24,332 nucleotides of DNA. Source: JBCCFW01 sp039029535. Lineage in GTDB: Bacteria; Acidobacteriota; JBCCFW01. A program made the translations under genes and the position numbers. The DNA lies in assembly GCA_039029535.1 (NCBI GenBank), contig JBCCFW010000111.1, positions 1-24,332 on the forward strand, in the 5' to 3' direction. The notes beneath the pieces are model-generated. The model was given only the letters and a program-made list of their open reading frames with translations. It searched no databases and was not told the DNA's origin. Position 1 is the stretch's first letter. Each line of letters opens with the position of its first letter. Positions 15,895 through 24,127 of this stretch are shown here, in pieces.

Positions 15895-16658
15895 GCGGCA
15901 TGAAACAGGCCATTGCCCGTCGGCTCAGCAGCTTCATCAACCGCTTCGTTCATCAGCCCGGCGAACGCTCCGAGATCTTCAAGCGCTGTCTCGCGCTCCA
16001 GCTCTCGCACGAGGCGACCTGGCGACGACGCGGCAGCCAGCAAGACACCCGCCTGGGATCGATCTGCGAGTTCGGCGTCTGGAACGGCGAGTCCATGGCC
16101 ATGCTCTGGGACTCGCTGCACTCGCTCCGGGCCGACACCTCGAAGTGGCGTCTCTACGGCTTCGATTCCTTCGAGGGCATGCCCGCCAGCGACGACGATC
16201 GCGATCGCCACGCCTTCATCTCCGAGGGCTCGTTCAAGTCCGAGGGCGAGGAGCGCGTCGCCTCGCACCTCGCCTCACGCGGCGTGCCGAGCTCGGCCTT
16301 CGAGCTCATCCCGGGGATGTTCGACGAGTCCCTCACCGAGGAAGCACGCGCCAAGCTGACGGTCCCTCACGTGTGCTTCGCCAACATCGATGTCGACTAC
16401 TACTCGTCCACCATGACCGTCCTGAAGTGGCTCGAGCCCCTGCTCTTCGACGGCTCCCTGCTGTACTTCGACGACATGTACTTCTACAACGGCAACCCGC
16501 ACCGCGGGCAGCCCCGGGCGATCCACGAGTTCAACGCGACGGACGAACGCCGCGGGCTGACCCCGGCCCTCAACGTGGACCCCACCGGTCGCGTCCACGT
16601 CTTCTGGCGCGACGACGCCAACGAGAGCTCGGAAGAGCTGCAGTTCTCGAAGAGCTAG
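15891..16658 (+). CDS. TylF/macrocin-O-methyltransferase family protein
   Basis: The protein has 255 residues and shows the TylF family hallmarks in order: CEFGVWNGESMAML (SAM-binding loop), LYGFDSFEGMP (acidic ribose-binding end of strand 2), NIDVDYYSSTMTVLKWLEPLL (metal-binding Asp pair), and GSLLYFDDMYFY. The family methylates sugar hydroxyls, as in macrocin to tylosin, and occurs widely in polysaccharide and natural-product clusters. The GTG start at 15891 overlaps the dioxygenase stop and has GAGAGG 8 bases upstream. An ATG at 15900 is possible. No glycosyltransferase or synthase lies beside it, so this two-gene cassette acts on a substrate made elsewhere. Confidence 0.88.
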   Translation: MSGMKQAIARRLSSFINRFVHQPGERSEIFKRCLALQLSHEATWRRRGSQQDTRLGSICEFGVWNGESMAMLWDSLHSLRADTSKWRLYGFDSFEGMPASDDDRDRHAFISEGSFKSEGEERVASHLASRGVPSSAFELIPGMFDESLTEEARAKLTVPHVCFANIDVDYYSSTMTVLKWLEPLLFDGSLLYFDDMYFYNGNPHRGQPRAIHEFNATDERRGLTPALNVDPTGRVHVFWRDDANESSEELQFSKS

Positions 16659-16869
16659 CTAGCCGCCGCGCTCCTGCTCGCGTCATGAGGCTCCGGCCGC
16701 TCACGCGCTCTCTCCTCGATGTCACGAGAGACTCGGGCACCTCTCCCCGAAGAGGCGCAGGCTCAGCTCGACTGGGCCTGCGCCCTCGTGCCACGGCAAG
16801 CGTTCGAGCGTCACGAAGGGTCACGCCAGGACGGCAGCCTGCCGACGCGAGCCTCGCCTGAGGACGTCC
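16659..16869. other. Convergent intergenic region with inverted repeats
   Basis: About 210 bases between the methyltransferase and the convergent metal-lipoprotein gene. It holds a 9-base-pair hairpin and the left part of a 16-base palindrome (both listed). No credible coding sequence is seen. Confidence 0.5.
16754..16784. terminator. Hairpin between convergent transcripts
   Basis: GGCGCAGGC (16754-16762) pairs perfectly with GCCTGCGCC (16776-16784) across a 13-base loop. It lies about 95 bases after the methyltransferase stop and 85 bases beyond the convergent lipoprotein stop, where a shared terminator is expected. No T-run is present on either side. Confidence 0.45.
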
Positions 16870-16873
16870 TCAG
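16858..16873. repeat. Perfect 16-base palindrome over the stop of the metal-lipoprotein gene
   Basis: CTGAGGACGTCCTCAG is fully self-complementary and straddles the TGA of the minus-strand lipoprotein gene. As RNA it can form a 6-base-pair stem with an ACGT loop at the end of the efflux operon transcript. It may be part of the transcript end, or a protein site. Confidence 0.4.
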
Positions 16874-17175
16874 CCCTGAGCGGCGGCCTCCTCCTCGTCC
16901 TTCTCCTTCACCGGCGTCAGGAACATGTTGCACTTCGGACAGCGTGCCGGCTCCTTCGCCGAGAGCTCGGGATGGTTCGGGCAGGCGTACACGACCTCCT
17001 TCTTCTCCGCGTCGCTCTCATCGCCTGCATCGTCGGACTCGTGGTCATGGTCGTCCTCGTCGTCGTGGGGGTGGCCGTGACCATGACCGTGCCCGTCGTC
17101 GTGATGGTGGTGGTGGTCACAGGCCACCGAGCCCAAGACGAAGAGCACGAGCACGACGAGACGAGCGAACGACAT
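16870..17175 (-). CDS. His-rich lipoprotein with heavy-metal-binding (HMBD-type) domain
   Basis: This small protein has 101 residues. A lipoprotein signal peptide ends at GSVAC, with Cys19 the lipidation site. Immediately after comes a run of five His, then HGHGHGHPH and acidic residues to about position 55. The C-terminal part, YACPNHPEL...CPKCNMFL (Cys65, Cys79, Cys82), matches the short heavy-metal-binding domain found at the ends of copper/silver efflux proteins. A periplasmic metal-buffering or delivery role is inferred. ATG 17175 has GGAGG 5 bases upstream and is preferred over a GTG five codons earlier. It is the last gene of the efflux operon, 15 bases after the pump stop. Confidence 0.85.
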   Translation of the reverse strand: MSFARLVVLVLFVLGSVACDHHHHHDDGHGHGHGHPHDDEDDHDHESDDAGDESDAEKKEVVYACPNHPELSAKEPARCPKCNMFLTPVKEKDEEEAAAQG

Positions 17176-17180
17176 GACGA

Positions 17181-17185
17181 CCTCC
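17181..17185 (-). promoter_or_regulatory. Ribosome binding site fixing the metal-lipoprotein start
   Basis: On the minus strand GGAGG lies 5 bases upstream of the ATG at 17175. It lies inside the five extra codons of a longer reading frame, so the shorter start is favoured. Confidence 0.6.
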
Positions 17186-17190
17186 GGCAC

Positions 17191-20100
17191 TCAGTCGGCA
17201 GCCCGGCGCGAGCGACCGAGCCAGCTGTAGAGGACGGGAACCACGATGAGCGTGAGGAAGGTGGAGCTGACCAGCCCACCGAGGATGACGAGAGCCATCG
17301 GCGCCTGAATCTCGTTGCCCGGCTCACCCAGGGCCAGGGCGATGGGCACCAACGCCAGCCCCGAGGCCAGCGCCGTCATGAGCACGGGGCTCAGCCGCTC
17401 GAGGCTCCCCCGCCGGATGGCCTCCTGGAGGTCCTCCCCCTCGTGCTCCATGAGGTGGCGATAGTGCGTGAGCAGCAAGATGCCGTTGCGGGTGGCGATG
17501 CCGAACAGGGTGATGAAGCCGACCATGGAGGCGATGCTGAGCACGCCCCCGGTGAGCCACACCGCCGCCGCCCCGCCCATGAGCGACAGGGGCAGCGCAG
17601 CGAGCGTGAGAAGGGCCTCCCTCAACGACTGGAACGCCAGCCAGAGCAGGAGGACCATGGCGACGATGGCCAGGCTGCCGAGGGCGAGAATGGTCTTGCT
17701 CGCCCGGGCCTCACTCTCGAACTCGCCTCCGAACTCGACGTAGTAGCCCTCGGGGAAGTCGACATCGGAGTCGATGCGCGCCTGAACGTCGTCGATGATC
17801 GAGCGGATGTCTCGTCCCGCGGTGTTGGCCATGACCACGATGCGACGCCGCACGTTCTCTCGGTTGACCAGGTTCGGACCGAGCGTCTTCTCCACCCGAG
17901 CCACGTCGCCCAGGGTCGTGAAGATCTCTCCGTCGACGTCGATCGGCGTGGCCTTCATCGAGGTGAGATCGCTGCGGTAGCGCTCGGGGTAACGAACGAC
18001 CAGGTCCACCGCCCGGTCGCGCTCCCACCACTGACCGACCACGTGACCGAGGAACGCCGTCTCGGTGAACTCCGCGAGCTCGCCCGGGCTCATGCCGAGC
18101 TGGGCCAGGGCGGCGAAGCGCGGCCGCACGACGACCTGAGGCACGTCGGTCTGGGGCTCGATGGCGAGGTCGACCACGCCCGGCACGCCGGACATGGCCG
18201 ACTCGACCTGCTGGGCCAGCGATCGGAGGATGGGGAGGTCGTCACCGAAGACCTTCACGGCGATCGAGGTCTTCACGCCCGAGAGCATGTGCTCGATGCG
18301 ATGACCGATGGGCTGCCCCACCGACACCGCCAGCCCCGCCACTCCGTGTGCGACCTCGCGAATCGCTGCCGCCGCCTCTTCGGTCGAGACCATCTCGGAG
18401 TCGACGGTGATCTCCATCTCGCTGAACTGCACGTCCATCGAGTGCTCGTCCTGCTCGCCCCGACCGGTGCGCCGCACGATCGACTCGATGAAGTCCAGCT
18501 CGAGCAGTGAGTCTTCCAGGCGCGAGACCGCTCGCTCGGACTCGATCAACGGCGCTCCCGGCACGGTCGCCGCCGCGATGGTGAAGCTCCCCTCGTTGAA
18601 GCCCGGCAAGAAGCTGCGGCCGAACGAGAGGATGACCATCACCGACAGCACGGTCCCCAGCAGTGCGAGGAGGGCGACCGCCCAGCGCCCCTTCAGCGCG
18701 GCGTCCAGCACGGGTCGGTAGACGTCCTTGAGCGTCCGCACGACCAGGCTCTCCGAGCGCTCACCGTGGGGCTTGGCGTTCTTCAGGAGGAGGAAGCAGA
18801 GCACCGGCGTGACGGTGACCGCCACCAGCAGCGACGCGACGAGGCTCGCCACGTAGGCCATGCCCAGCGGCACGAGCAAGCGCCCCTCGAGCCCGCTGAG
18901 GAAGAACAGCGGCAAGAAGACGACGACGATGATCGCCGTCGCGTGCACGATGGACCCGCGGATCTCGCTCGACGCCCGGAACACGATCTCGAGCAACGGC
19001 TCTCGGTCGTCTTCCGGCCCGGCCGCTCGCTGACGGAGCCGTCGATAGACGTTCTCCACGTCGATGATCGCGTCGTCGACCAGTGCTCCGATGGCGATGG
19101 CGAAGCCGCCCAGGGTCATCGTGTTCATCGACGCACCGAAGAGCGCGAGGATCTCGACCCCGGCCAGCAGCGACAGCGGCAGGGCGGTGAGCGAGATGAA
19201 GGTCGTCCGCCAGTTGGCCAGGAACAACGCGAGCAGCACGGCCACGAAGATCGCGCTCTCGAGCACGTGACGGCTCACGTTGCCCAGCGCCACCTCGATG
19301 AAGCGCGCCTGCCGGAAGCCCTTGCGATAGAGCGTCACGCCCTCGGGCAGTGTCTTCTCCAGCCCGTCGAGGGCGTCGTCGATGCGTGCGGTGAGCTCGA
19401 GGGTGTCGGCAGCCGGCTGCTTCTGCACGGCGAGCACGACCGCCGGACGACCGTTCACCGCCGCCGCGCCCCGAGCCAGAGCGGGACCGAAACGCACCTC
19501 GGCGACGTCGCCGAGCAGCACGGGATGGTCGTCGAGCCGTCCCACCACGAGCAGCGACAGCTCCTCGAGCGTCGCGGCGCGACCGATGCCGCGGATGAGG
19601 TACTCCTGATGACCGGAGATCAGGAAGCCGCCCGGCGCATTCTCCGAGGAGCCCTCGAGTGCTTCCATGACCTGGCGGTGACCGATGCTCATCCCCTCGA
19701 GACGAACGGGGTCGAGGACGACCTGGACCTGCCGCAAGTCACCGCCGATGGGCGACACGTTGGCGACCCCCGGCACGCCCAGGAGCCGACGTCGTAGCTC
19801 CCACTGCGCGAGGTCGCGGAGCTCCATGGGGTCGACCTCGCCCTCGGGCACGAGAGCGAGGAACATGATCTCGCCCATGATCGACGACTGCGGCGCGAGC
19901 AGCGGCTGCGGCACGTCCGGCGGCAGGCTGGCCCGCGCGACCTGGAGCCGCTCCGAGACGACCTGCCGGGCCGCGAGCGGGTCGACGTCCCACTCGAACT
20001 CGGCCCAGATCGTCGCGCTGCCGATGCCCGACGAGCTGCGCAGGCGACGCAGCCCCGGCGTGCCGTTGAGCGCGCTCTCCAGCGGCACGGTGACCAGGGC

Positions 20101-20286
20101 CTCGACCTCGTCGGGGGCCATGCCGTGCGCGTCGACGAGGAGGGTCACCGTCGGCGCGGTGATCTCCGGCAGCACCTCGACGTCGAGCTGCGTCGCCGTC
20201 CAGGTGCCGTGCAGGATGAGCAGGCCGGCGAGGCCCAGCACGATCGAGCGGTTCCGCAGCGACCAGCGGATGAGGGCGTCCCACAT
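17191..20286 (-). CDS. Heavy-metal efflux RND transporter (CusA/CzcA family inner-membrane pump)
   Basis: The protein has 1031 residues, full length for HME-RND pumps. An N-terminal helix (residues ~12-30) is followed by LPEITAPTVTLL and PLESALNGTPGLRRLRS (porter domain). A block of transmembrane helices starts near 343. In TM4, GALVDDAIIDVENVYRRLR (400-418) contains Asp404/Asp405 and Glu411, the proton-relay region. It is the VDDAIIDVEN variant, unlike CusA's VDAAIVMIEN, so the exported metal is not assigned. The C-terminal half repeats the pattern, ending in VVPVLYSWLGRSRR. It should export a metal cation with the adaptor and outer-membrane factor upstream. The ATG has AGAGG 8 bases before it and lies 27 bases after the adaptor stop. 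Confidence 0.95.
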   Translation of the reverse strand: MWDALIRWSLRNRSIVLGLAGLLILHGTWTATQLDVEVLPEITAPTVTLLVDAHGMAPDEVEALVTVPLESALNGTPGLRRLRSSSGIGSATIWAEFEWDVDPLAARQVVSERLQVARASLPPDVPQPLLAPQSSIMGEIMFLALVPEGEVDPMELRDLAQWELRRRLLGVPGVANVSPIGGDLRQVQVVLDPVRLEGMSIGHRQVMEALEGSSENAPGGFLISGHQEYLIRGIGRAATLEELSLLVVGRLDDHPVLLGDVAEVRFGPALARGAAAVNGRPAVVLAVQKQPAADTLELTARIDDALDGLEKTLPEGVTLYRKGFRQARFIEVALGNVSRHVLESAIFVAVLLALFLANWRTTFISLTALPLSLLAGVEILALFGASMNTMTLGGFAIAIGALVDDAIIDVENVYRRLRQRAAGPEDDREPLLEIVFRASSEIRGSIVHATAIIVVVFLPLFFLSGLEGRLLVPLGMAYVASLVASLLVAVTVTPVLCFLLLKNAKPHGERSESLVVRTLKDVYRPVLDAALKGRWAVALLALLGTVLSVMVILSFGRSFLPGFNEGSFTIAAATVPGAPLIESERAVSRLEDSLLELDFIESIVRRTGRGEQDEHSMDVQFSEMEITVDSEMVSTEEAAAAIREVAHGVAGLAVSVGQPIGHRIEHMLSGVKTSIAVKVFGDDLPILRSLAQQVESAMSGVPGVVDLAIEPQTDVPQVVVRPRFAALAQLGMSPGELAEFTETAFLGHVVGQWWERDRAVDLVVRYPERYRSDLTSMKATPIDVDGEIFTTLGDVARVEKTLGPNLVNRENVRRRIVVMANTAGRDIRSIIDDVQARIDSDVDFPEGYYVEFGGEFESEARASKTILALGSLAIVAMVLLLWLAFQSLREALLTLAALPLSLMGGAAAVWLTGGVLSIASMVGFITLFGIATRNGILLLTHYRHLMEHEGEDLQEAIRRGSLERLSPVLMTALASGLALVPIALALGEPGNEIQAPMALVILGGLVSSTFLTLIVVPVLYSWLGRSRRAAD

Positions 20287-20313
20287 GTCAGCGACCTCTG
20301 ACCATCACCAACA

Positions 20314-21951
20314 TCAGTGGCGGTGCGACTCGACCGAGCCGGCGAGCGAGGTCGTGTAGATGTCGAAGCCGCCCACGGTGACGACGAGGTCCTCCTCGGT
20401 CACGCCATCGAGGATCGCGACACGCTTCCCGTCGGACGGACCGAGCGTGACCGCCCGACGCTCGAAGCTCTCCCCCGTCACCTGGACGAACACGTAGGGC
20501 CGCGTGTTGACCTCCACGATGGCCGAGAGAGGCAAGGTGAGGTGCTCTTGCGGCGTGCCCAGGCCCAGGGTCAGCTCCACCAGCTCGCCGAGGAACAGCC
20601 GGCCGTCGTCAGGCACGCTCCAGGCGATGCGCGCACCGCTGACGTGCGGATCGACCGAGTACGGTAGCGAGAGGAGCTCGGCGCCCACCTCCAGGAGATC
20701 GACGCTGCGCTCGGCATCGCGCGGTCGAACCACGGCGTGCTGAACGTGGGCGAGCTGACCGGGCGCCGCCGCCCGCAGCGTCCCGCTCACGAGGAGCTTT
20801 TCCGCGGACGCGATGCGCACGAGGGCCTCACCGGCTTCCACGTGCAGGCCCTGCGGTCTCAGGAGCTCGAGAACCACCCCGGAGAGAGGAGCTTGCAGCT
20901 CGACGGGCGCGGCCCGACCCGATCTCGCTCGGCTCTCACGACGGGCATTGACGACCGCGGCCTCGGCTGCCTGCTGCTTGGCGCTGACCTCGACCAGACG
21001 GCGGTCGGGCAACAGGCCGTCCCGGACCAGCCCTTGCACTCTCTCCATCTCGGACGATGCCCGCTCGAGCTCGATGCGCGCCTGGCGCAGCTCGAGCTCG
21101 AGGGAGTTCCAGCTCGCGTAGGCCGACGCCGGCACGAGCCGACCGAGCACGTGCCCCTTCTCCACCGCCGAGCCGGCCAGGGTCACGTGCTCCTCGGTGC
21201 TCCACACGATCCGACCCGCGGCCGGAGCCGTCACCGTCGCCGTCAGACGAGGGTCCGCTTCTACCCGCGCAGGGACCGTGACCGGCCTCGCGATCGCGTC
21301 CCGTCGTGGGCGTCGCACGCGGAAGGGCAAGGACCAGGACGTTTCCTTGCGGAAGGTGATGTCCCCCTCGGGTTGCTCGGGGGGACCGACGGCCTCGGTG
21401 CCGACTTGCACGATGCCGGCATCCCACTCGGCGACCTCGGCGAGGTCGTAGCTCACCACGTCCTCGTCGAGGTCCGAGCCGCCAGTCCCACCCTGATAGC
21501 GGTAGATGAGTCGATAGCGACCCGGCTCCGTCGGCGGCGCGCCCTCGAGCGTGAAGATCCCACGACGTGAGACGTCGGTCACCGCAAAGGACGCCGCGAC
21601 CCGCGCCGGGTCGTCGGCATCGAGGTAGGCGACCGCGAAGGTTCCGTCGGGCACCGGCACGTTGTTCTCCATCCGCGTCACGTGCGCGGCATGCTGGCCT
21701 CTCTCCCCGACCACTGGCACGTCCAGCCGGACGAACAGCTCGTACGCATCGGCATGGAGCGTGAAGACCATCGTGTCGTCATGGTCCTCGTGGGCGTGCC
21801 CATGACCTCCATGACCATGCCCACCATGCGAGTGACCGTGGCCTTCGTGCGAGTGACCATGACCGCCGCCCAGGCCGGGGAGCTGGCAGCCAGCCGCGAG
21901 CGTCAGCAGGAGGAGCCCGACGAGTCGGACCGACGTGTTCACGATGCTCAC
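20314..21951 (-). CDS. RND efflux periplasmic adaptor lipoprotein with His-rich N-terminus (CusB/CzcB-like)
   Basis: The protein has 545 residues, longer than typical adaptors. A lipoprotein signal ends LAAGC, with Cys22 lipidated. Residues 31-57 are a dense His/Gly stretch (HGHSHEGHGHSH type). A beta-rich extra domain follows at about 60-200, with the pattern GRYRLIYRYQGG. The usual adaptor core comes next: VTVPARVEADPRLTATVTAPAAGRI (barrel-sandwich half), a coiled coil (about 290-350), then the second half with APLSGVVLELLRPQGLHVEAG, and beta-barrel and membrane-proximal parts. It bridges pump and outer-membrane factor, and the His stretch probably binds the substrate metal. The GTG start overlaps the outer-membrane gene stop (GTGA). 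Confidence 0.9.
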   Translation of the reverse strand: MSIVNTSVRLVGLLLLTLAAGCQLPGLGGGHGHSHEGHGHSHGGHGHGGHGHAHEDHDDTMVFTLHADAYELFVRLDVPVVGERGQHAAHVTRMENNVPVPDGTFAVAYLDADDPARVAASFAVTDVSRRGIFTLEGAPPTEPGRYRLIYRYQGGTGGSDLDEDVVSYDLAEVAEWDAGIVQVGTEAVGPPEQPEGDITFRKETSWSLPFRVRRPRRDAIARPVTVPARVEADPRLTATVTAPAAGRIVWSTEEHVTLAGSAVEKGHVLGRLVPASAYASWNSLELELRQARIELERASSEMERVQGLVRDGLLPDRRLVEVSAKQQAAEAAVVNARRESRARSGRAAPVELQAPLSGVVLELLRPQGLHVEAGEALVRIASAEKLLVSGTLRAAAPGQLAHVQHAVVRPRDAERSVDLLEVGAELLSLPYSVDPHVSGARIAWSVPDDGRLFLGELVELTLGLGTPQEHLTLPLSAIVEVNTRPYVFVQVTGESFERRAVTLGPSDGKRVAILDGVTEEDLVVTVGGFDIYTTSLAGSVESHRH

Positions 21952-23189
21952 TCCATCAGCTCCTCGAGGAGGCGGCCCAACCGGGGCTCGGTGAGCAGCC
22001 CGGTGATGCGATCCAGGTCGAGCCGCGCCTCGTGAGCAGCGGTCTCGACTTCCAGCTGCAAGAGCTCGCGCTCCTGAAGACCGACGAGCACGTCGGCCAG
22101 CTCGGTCACGCTCGACTCGCCGCTGCGGTAGCGACGCAGGCTCCCCTCGCGCAGCGACTCGACGTCGAGCTCGTCGGGCGTGCCGATGTCCGCGAGAGCC
22201 GCCAGCCGCGCCAGCGCCGACTCGAGCTCGGCGGTCACGTGACGTTCGGCGTGAGCCAATGACAGGTCGCGCTCGGCACGGTCATGCCGTGCCCGAGCTT
22301 GCTCGAGCCGACGCAGCGACTGCGACGGCAAGACATAGCCCAGCTCGAGCTCGTAGCCCTCCCCCCGTGGTCCGGCGGGAACGTCGTCTCGTCGAAATCC
22401 ACCACGCAGCGCGATCCGACCGGGATGCGAGCGACCGGCCAACTCGACGGCGAGGTCCTCGGCCTCGAGCTGGTTGCGGAGCATGGCGAGGATGGGATGC
22501 TCCTGCCGCACGCGCTCGACCAGCCCATCCTCTCGTCCCGGCTCGAGCGAGGCCGGCGCCAGCTCGACCCAGGTGACCTCGCGACCACTGAGCGTCGCGA
22601 GCTCGGCGTGGCTCGACTTCACGTCCGCCCGGACGAGCCGGAGCTCGACGTCCTGGGCTGCCGCCAAGGCGCGCAGCCGCTGGAGGTCGAAGCGGGCGTG
22701 CTCACCGGCGTCGACGAGCCGAGTGAGCTCGCCGAGCAGGGAGCGCACGCGTCGGAGCCCGGCCTCCCGGAGCTCGACCTCACGCTCCGCTCGCCAGGCG
22801 ACGAGGATGAGCCCCCGCAGCTCGCTCACCGCGTCGATGAGCTCAGCGCGGTGCATGAGCTCTTCGGCGGCGAGCTCCGCCAATGCCCGACGCCGCTCGA
22901 TCGCGTTGCGCTGTCCGAGCTCGAGCCCGACGGCGAGGCTCAGCACCTCGGTGGTGAACGCGGCCGCGCCGCCGGTCGACTCCTCGCGCAAGCCGCGAAC
23001 TTCCCAGCTCGGTGCCGACACGCGGGCGAGGCCCGCCATCTCGCGCCGGGCCTCGATCGCGACGTGGTGCAAGCCGTGGTCGAGCTCGAGGAAGCTGGCG
23101 ACCAGCTCGGGCTCAGTGACGGCCTGGACCGGTGGAGGGGCCAACACCGTGATGAGCCCCAGGACGAGGCCAACGCATCCTCGTCTCAC
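21948..23189 (-). CDS. TolC-like outer-membrane efflux protein
   Basis: The protein has 413 residues. A signal peptide (VGLVLGLITVLAPPP, cleavage near VQA) leads to long amphipathic helices rich in Leu/Ala/Glu/Arg, in the two-fold pattern of outer-membrane efflux proteins: EARREMAGLARV early, HARFDLQRLRALAAAQDVEL in the middle, and YRSGESSVTELADVLVGLQERELLQLEVE near the end, the last being typical of CusC/TolC. A central segment with EHPILAMLRNQLEAEDLAVELA is also diagnostic. It forms the outer-membrane exit duct for the RND system. The start is taken as GTG 23189, which overlaps the M56 stop as GTGA and directly precedes the signal peptide. The frame is open another 98 codons upstream, but that is shadow of the M56 gene. 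Confidence 0.88.
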   Translation of the reverse strand: MRRGCVGLVLGLITVLAPPPVQAVTEPELVASFLELDHGLHHVAIEARREMAGLARVSAPSWEVRGLREESTGGAAAFTTEVLSLAVGLELGQRNAIERRRALAELAAEELMHRAELIDAVSELRGLILVAWRAEREVELREAGLRRVRSLLGELTRLVDAGEHARFDLQRLRALAAAQDVELRLVRADVKSSHAELATLSGREVTWVELAPASLEPGREDGLVERVRQEHPILAMLRNQLEAEDLAVELAGRSHPGRIALRGGFRRDDVPAGPRGEGYELELGYVLPSQSLRRLEQARARHDRAERDLSLAHAERHVTAELESALARLAALADIGTPDELDVESLREGSLRRYRSGESSVTELADVLVGLQERELLQLEVETAAHEARLDLDRITGLLTEPRLGRLLEELME

Positions 23190-24127
23190 GTGAAGAGGCC
23201 GAGCAAGGACTCGAAGGCCACGTGAACCCGGTGCGCCGAGAGCAGCGGCACGGCCATGACGACGCCGAGCAGCAACCAGCTCGTGCGACCGAGATCGGGG
23301 CCGGGCCGGATCACGGTGCTCTCGTCCAGCAAGGCCCGAACACGCTCCTCGAGACCGGCGCCATCCGACATCGCCAACCCCGGTGCTCCTTGCGGGATCG
23401 CGCGACGGTGCAAGTCGACCAGCAGCGTCGCGACCGCCGGTGCGTCCCCCACCGTGCGGGCCGCGGCGGCATCGGCCTGACACTCGGCATGGGCGCGCCA
23501 GGCGGCCAGGGCATCGACGGCGAGCCAGGCAGGCTGGAAGTGGCCGACCAGGCTCATCACCTCGAGCAGCAAGGGATCGCCGCGACGCAGGTGCGCCCCC
23601 TCATGAGCGAGCACGATGCGACGCTCCGCTGGCGCGAGCTCGGCCCACCACGCCCCATCGACGACGATGCGCGGTCGAGGGAAGGCGAGCGAGAGCGCGT
23701 TGCCGAAGGGCTCGCTCACGCGCGCGAAGACACCCGAGCCGGGAGCGAGCGCGAGGCTGGTCCGGATGCGTGGGGCCAGGCGACGGAGATGAGGCACGAC
23801 GCGCAGGCCGAAGAGCCCGAGCAGGGCCAGGCCCAGCGGCAGCAGCGCCAGGGAGTGCTGAGGATGCGACACGCAGAGGTGGACCGCCACCGCCACGTCC
23901 TGCACGCAGTGGCAGTGGTGAGAATCGGGGAACGCCACGGCGTAGGTGAGTGCGGCGGCCAGGGCCGGAGGCAGCAGCATGAGACAGGGCACGAGCCGGC
24001 CCAGGCGGGCGCGGTCGACGCCGAGAGCCCAGGCCAGGCGCCAGCCACCGAGCACGACGGCACCGAGGATCCAGGTGGTCGCCAGGGCGAGACCGAGCAA
24101 CGTGACGGCGAGGACGAGGCTGTTCAT
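23186..24127 (-). CDS. M56 (BlaR1/MecR1-type) membrane metallopeptidase with His/Cys-rich loop
   Basis: The protein has 313 residues. Hydrophobic helices lie at about 5-28, 45-65 and 92-112, and one at the C-terminus (about 283-298). The zinc-protease motif is His175-Glu176-x2-His179 in VLAHEGAHLRRGDPL, with downstream Glu215 and Asp219 in AECQADAAAA, as in M56 enzymes. Between the second and third helices lies a dense cluster, HHCHC (70-74), HLC (83-85), His88 and His91, a likely metal site. There is no penicillin-binding sensor domain. In BlaR1-type systems ligand binding triggers cleavage of the BlaI-type repressor. Here the ligand is inferred to be a metal ion. ATGA overlap with the repressor gene and GTGA overlap with the TolC-like gene place it in the efflux operon. 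Confidence 0.9.
   Translation of the reverse strand: MNSLVLAVTLLGLALATTWILGAVVLGGWRLAWALGVDRARLGRLVPCLMLLPPALAAALTYAVAFPDSHHCHCVQDVAVAVHLCVSHPQHSLALLPLGLALLGLFGLRVVPHLRRLAPRIRTSLALAPGSGVFARVSEPFGNALSLAFPRPRIVVDGAWWAELAPAERRIVLAHEGAHLRRGDPLLLEVMSLVGHFQPAWLAVDALAAWRAHAECQADAAAARTVGDAPAVATLLVDLHRRAIPQGAPGLAMSDGAGLEERVRALLDESTVIRPGPDLGRTSWLLLGVVMAVPLLSAHRVHVAFESLLGLFT

Noticed and set aside
16972..18510. Plus-strand open frame of about 510 codons opposite the RND pump
   Set aside because: Its composition is Asp/His/Arg/Gly-rich low complexity and it is fully antisense to the well-supported RND gene.
18766..19797. Plus-strand open frame of about 340 codons opposite the RND pump
   Set aside because: Antisense shadow with repetitive RQRQG/EEEQRQ composition and no family motif.
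21775..21860. Short repeated units suggestive of a tandem repeat or CRISPR
   Set aside because: These are His/Gly codon repeats inside the adaptor coding sequence, with no constant repeat or spacer structure. No CRISPR array is seen in the window.
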